Below, piece by piece: positions 60,845-64,000 of a stretch of 64,000 nucleotides of DNA; the first letter of the stretch is position 1, and each line of letters opens with the position of its first letter. A program made the position numbers and the translations under genes. This DNA comes from Micromonospora coriariae (GTDB lineage: Bacteria > Actinomycetota > Actinomycetes > Mycobacteriales > Micromonosporaceae). The notes below the pieces were generated by a model. That model was not told the DNA's origin, did no database searches, and saw only the letters and a list, made by a program, of their open reading frames with translations. The stretch is taken from contig NZ_LT607412.1 in assembly GCF_900091455.1 (NCBI RefSeq), forward strand, positions 1,860,001 to 1,924,000, written 5' to 3'.

Positions 60845-62517
60845 ACCGCCGTCCCTTCGACCCGCGACTGCTGCGCCGGGTCCCCGCGGCCCGGCGCGAC
60901 CTCGCCGTGCTCGTCGTGCTCGGCGTGCTCGCCGCCGGGTTGATCGTGGCGCAGGCCACCGCGCTGGCAGCGGTGCTGGCCACCGCCGTCGACGGCCGCC
61001 TGGACCGGCCTGCGCTGGCCGGCTTCGCGGTGGCGGTCGCCGCCCGTTCGGCACTGGTCTGGGCGCAGGGCACGGTCTCGGCGCGGGTAGCCGCCACGGT
61101 CAAGGCCGCGCTGCGGGCCGACCTGCTCGGCGCGGTGGGCCGGCACGGGCCGGGTTGGGTTGCCGGGCAACGGGCCGGCCAACTCGCCACGCTGGCCGGG
61201 CGCGGCCTGGACGCGCTGGACGCGTACTTCACCGGGTACCTGCCCCAGCTGGTGCTCAGCGTGACGGTGCCGGTGGCGGTGCTCGCCCGGGTCGTCTTCG
61301 CCGACTGGGGCTCCGCGGTGATCATCGCGCTGACCCTGCCGCTGATTCCGGTCTTCGGCGCGCTGCTCGGCTGGCAGGCGCAGGCCGCCACGGAGCGGCA
61401 GTGGCGCCGACTCGCCCTGCTGGGCGGGCACTTCCTGGACATGGTCGCCGGGCTGCCCACGCTGCGGGCGTTCGGCCGGGCCCGGGCGCAGACCGAGGTG
61501 GTCCGCCGGATGGCCGACGGGCACCGGGTCGCCACCATGAAGACACTGCGGATCGCGTTCCTCTCCGCGCTGGTGCTGGAGCTGGTCGCCACCCTCTCCG
61601 TGGCCCTGGTCGCGGTGCCGGTCGGCATCCGGCTGCTCGGCGGGGGGCTGGCCCTGCAGACCGCGCTGCTGGTGCTGCTGCTCACCCCGGAGGCGTACCT
61701 GCCGCTGCGGGCCGCCGGCAGCCGCTTCCACGCCAGCATGGAGGGGCTCACCGCGCTGGACGAGGCGCTCACCATCTCCGCCGCGCCCGCCGCACCCCGG
61801 GCCGCCGAGGGCGCGGCCATCCCGGACGGGCGGGGCGAGATCCGCTTCGAGTCGGTGACAGTGGCGTACGAGCGGACCACCGCGCTGCGCGACGTGACGC
61901 TTACCGTCCGGCCCGGTCAGCGGATCGCCATCATCGGGCCCAGCGGCGCCGGCAAGAGCACCCTGCTCGGCCTGCTGCTCGGCTTCGTGACCCCGACCAG
62001 CGGCCGGATCACCGTGGACGGGGTCGACCTGGCCGCCGCCGACCCTGATGCCTGGCGCCGCCAGCTCGCCTGGGTGCCGCAGCGGGCCCACCTCTTCGCC
62101 GCCTCGCTGGCCGACAACATCCGGCTCGGCGCACCGGACACCCCGCCCGACGCGCTCGCCAGCGCCGTACACGACGCGGCCCTGGACGACGTGGTGGCCG
62201 GCCTGCCGGATGGGCTGGAGACGGTGCTCGGTGAGCGTGGGCACGGCCTCTCCAGCGGGCAGCGGCAACGGGTGGCCCTGGCCCGGGCGTTCCTGCGGGA
62301 CGCCCCGGTGGTGCTGCTCGACGAGCCCACCGCCCGACTCGACACCGCAGCCGAGGCGGTGGTGCTCGACGCCACCCGCCGGCTGGTCGCCGGGCGGACC
62401 GCGCTGCTGGTCGCGCACCGGCCGGCGCTGCTGGCCGACGCCGACCGGATCCTGCGGATCGAGGACGGCCGGGTCACCGAGCTGACGCCCGAGCCGACCG
62501 GGAAGGTGGCCCGATGA
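60841..62517 (+). CDS. cydD: Thiol reductant ABC exporter subunit CydD
   Basis: A 558-residue ABC half-exporter needed for assembly of cytochrome bd, by export of low-molecular-weight thiols or heme-linked function. Membrane domain ~1-310; the nucleotide-binding domain has Walker A IGPSGAGKSTLLGL near 365, signature LSSGQRQRVALARAF near 472 and Walker B VVLLDEPTARLD near 493. GTG 60841 overlaps cydB. CydD and CydC are separate proteins here, whereas in some actinobacteria they are fused. Confidence 0.93.
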   Translation: MNRRPFDPRLLRRVPAARRDLAVLVVLGVLAAGLIVAQATALAAVLATAVDGRLDRPALAGFAVAVAARSALVWAQGTVSARVAATVKAALRADLLGAVGRHGPGWVAGQRAGQLATLAGRGLDALDAYFTGYLPQLVLSVTVPVAVLARVVFADWGSAVIIALTLPLIPVFGALLGWQAQAATERQWRRLALLGGHFLDMVAGLPTLRAFGRARAQTEVVRRMADGHRVATMKTLRIAFLSALVLELVATLSVALVAVPVGIRLLGGGLALQTALLVLLLTPEAYLPLRAAGSRFHASMEGLTALDEALTISAAPAAPRAAEGAAIPDGRGEIRFESVTVAYERTTALRDVTLTVRPGQRIAIIGPSGAGKSTLLGLLLGFVTPTSGRITVDGVDLAAADPDAWRRQLAWVPQRAHLFAASLADNIRLGAPDTPPDALASAVHDAALDDVVAGLPDGLETVLGERGHGLSSGQRQRVALARAFLRDAPVVLLDEPTARLDTAAEAVVLDATRRLVAGRTALLVAHRPALLADADRILRIEDGRVTELTPEPTGKVAR

Positions 62518-64000
62518 ACGCCGCATCCGAGCCGCTGGCCGGCGGGCGGGGCCCACTGGACGAGCCACCGGAACCGCTGGTCGACGCGGTGCCGACCGGG
62601 CGGGCGACCGCCGAGCGGACGGTGCTGCGCCTGGCCCGGCCGTACCTGGGCCGGCTGGTGGGCGCGGGTCTGCTCGCCGCCGCCACCGAGTTCGCCGGGC
62701 TCGCCCTGATGGCCACCGCCACCTGGCTGTTGATGAGCGCCGCCGGCCGGCCACCGCTGGACCGGCTCACAGTGGCGATCGTCGCGGTCCGGGCGCTGGC
62801 GATCAGCCGGGGCGTGTTCCGCTACACCGAACGGCTCGCCGGGCACGACGCGGTCCTCCGCATGATCACCGACGTCCGGGCCCGGGTCTTCGCCAGCCTC
62901 GCCGCCCGCCGCACCGCCGCGCACCGTTCGGGGGACGTGCTGAGCCGGCTGGTCTCCGACGTCGAGGCGGTGCAGGACCTCCTGCTGCGGGTGTTGGTGC
63001 CGGGCTCGGCGGCGGCACTGGTCGGAGTGCTGGCGGTGGCCGGGGCGGCGCTGATCTCGCCGCCGGCCGCCGGTGTGCTCACCGCCGGGCTGCTCGTCGC
63101 CGGGGTGGCGTTGCCCGCGCTGGCCACCGCGGTCACCAGGCGCAACGCGGCGGAGGTGGCCCCACTGCGCGGCGCGCTGGCCACCGACGCGATCGACCTC
63201 ACCCACGGCGCCGCCGACCTGGCCGCGTTCGGCGCGACCGACGCCGCCCTGCACGCCGCCGAGCAGCGGGCCGGCCGGATGGCCCGGCTGGAACGCCGCC
63301 TCGCCGCCACCGGGTTCGCCGTCGACGCGGCCGGGGTGCTGGTCGCCGGGCTGACCGCCGCCGCGGTGGTGCTGGCCGCGCTGGCCGCGGACGTGCCGGG
63401 CGTGCTGGTCGGCGTACTGGCCGTCGGCACCCTGGCGGCCGTCGAGGTGACGCTGGCCCTGGTCTCGGCGGCCCGGCAGTGGACCCAGCTGCGGCCCGGC
63501 CTGACCCGGGTGGCCGCCCTACTCGACGTGGACCTGCCGACTGCCCCGCGCGCCGCCGCGGATCCCGGCGCGAATGGCACCGGTGGCCCGGACCGGAGCG
63601 GCGCGCACGAGCTGCGCTTCGCCGAGGTGACCGTGCGGTACCGGGCCGGCGCCGCGCCCGCGCTCGACCGGGTGAGCCTGGACCTGCCCGCCGGGCGGCG
63701 AATCGCGGTGGTCGGCCCGAGCGGGGCCGGCAAGAGCACACTGGCCGCCGTGCTGACCGGCGCGGTCCGGCCCACGTCCGGCCGGGTCACGCTGGACGGT
63801 CGCGACCTGTCGGCGTACGCCGAGGAGGAGCTGCCCCGCGCGGTCGGTGGGCTGCTCGCCGAGGCGTACGTCTTCCACGCCACGGTGCGGGAGAACCTGC
63901 TGCTCGGCCGTGCCGGGGCCAGCGACGAGGAGCTGATCGCGGCGACCTCCGCCGCTGGCCTGCTGGAGTGGGTGCACGCCCAGCCGGCCGGATGGGACAC
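62514..64000 (+). CDS. cydC: Thiol reductant ABC exporter subunit CydC (partial, runs off the edge)
   Basis: The first 495 codons of the CydD partner; the frame is open at the window end. After a Pro/Gly-rich N-terminus the membrane domain (~45-335) begins with VLRLARPYLGRLVGAGLLAA and includes the CydC-like SRGVFRYTERLAGHDAVLR near 100 (quoted within 20). The nucleotide-binding domain starts near 360, with Walker A VVGPSGAGKSTLAAV. Walker B and the signature lie outside. ATG 62514 overlaps the cydD stop (ATGA), confirming a four-gene operon. Confidence 0.92.
   Translation, partial: MNAASEPLAGGRGPLDEPPEPLVDAVPTGRATAERTVLRLARPYLGRLVGAGLLAAATEFAGLALMATATWLLMSAAGRPPLDRLTVAIVAVRALAISRGVFRYTERLAGHDAVLRMITDVRARVFASLAARRTAAHRSGDVLSRLVSDVEAVQDLLLRVLVPGSAAALVGVLAVAGAALISPPAAGVLTAGLLVAGVALPALATAVTRRNAAEVAPLRGALATDAIDLTHGAADLAAFGATDAALHAAEQRAGRMARLERRLAATGFAVDAAGVLVAGLTAAAVVLAALAADVPGVLVGVLAVGTLAAVEVTLALVSAARQWTQLRPGLTRVAALLDVDLPTAPRAAADPGANGTGGPDRSGAHELRFAEVTVRYRAGAAPALDRVSLDLPAGRRIAVVGPSGAGKSTLAAVLTGAVRPTSGRVTLDGRDLSAYAEEELPRAVGGLLAEAYVFHATVRENLLLGRAGASDEELIAATSAAGLLEWVHAQPAGWD

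Overview
This 64 kb window is chromosomal DNA from a high-GC actinobacterium, most probably Micromonospora or a close relative in the Micromonosporaceae. The evidence is a very GC-rich third codon position, many GTG starts, and actinobacterial hallmark families: GTP-dependent PEP carboxykinase, acyl-CoA carboxylase with an epsilon subunit, GuaB1, a SigE-type ECF factor, mycosin, a BlaI-linked cydABDC operon and two PASTA-less Ser/Thr kinases. I found no rRNA, tRNA, CRISPR array, prophage, transposase or biosynthetic gene cluster.

Layout. 0-9.3 kb: tail of trehalose phosphatase, a short-chain Z-isoprenyl diphosphate synthase, a geranylgeranyl-reductase-type flavoprotein, a membrane protein, pckG, two tandem GtrA proteins, a MaoC-like protein, a PH-domain protein and birA. 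9.3-18.4 kb: acyl-CoA carboxylase beta subunit, an ECF sigma/membrane-protein pair, a PanE-type reductase, an M50-like protease, a Uma2 nuclease, a secreted GH25 lysozyme, a receptor kinase and the carboxylase epsilon subunit. 18.4-21.5 kb: an orphan type-VII-secretion-like cassette (helical protein, large Pro/Gly-rich protein, mycosin) with an abrupt drop in GC in the middle. 21.7-27.5 kb: maf, an O-methyltransferase, a daunorubicin-type ABC exporter with its PadR regulator, and a biotin-carboxylase/BCCP alpha subunit broken by a single-base frameshift. 27.6-34.5 kb: guaB1, a TetR/DoxX divergent pair, and a MarR-controlled heterodimeric ABC exporter. 34.5-44.3 kb: an editing-less threonyl-tRNA-synthetase-like gene preceded by a Thr-codon leader peptide and hairpins, DedA, DUF998, an NAD(P)H-quinone dehydrogenase, a gamma-glutamylcyclotransferase, a hairpin repeat element, a four- or five-gene operon ending in a GNAT protein, and a DUF4349 lipoprotein. 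44.3-56.6 kb: an M20 amidohydrolase, an acyl-CoA mutase large subunit, a second receptor kinase, a phosphohexomutase, a GPP34 protein, upp, and deoC with two aldehyde dehydrogenases. 57-64 kb: BlaI/M56 protease pair and cydABDC, with cydC running off the edge.

How the genes work together. birA, the beta subunit, the epsilon subunit and the alpha/BCCP subunit are parts of one biotin-dependent acyl-CoA carboxylase system spread over 17 kb; the mutase at 46-47.7 kb could act on related branched or methylmalonyl-type acyl-CoA. deoC plus two aldehyde dehydrogenases form a deoxyribose-phosphate/acetaldehyde route. Three separate exporters or exporter-like loci each sit beside their own repressor, and in each case I can see candidate operators.

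Main discoveries: (1) a ribosome-mediated attenuator with three consecutive Thr codons in front of the ThrRS-like gene; (2) identical inverted BlaI-type boxes in front of cydA that match the dyad at the blaI promoter; (3) a TAGTCAA-type operator shared by padR and its exporter; (4) at least 14 starts with a TANNNT -10 box exactly 6 or 7 nt before ATG/GTG, which is the signature of leaderless transcripts; (5) a 167-bp nested hairpin element; (6) four exact 12-residue TQ-x-(V/I) repeats in a receptor kinase; (7) a compositional mosaic across a mycosin cassette.
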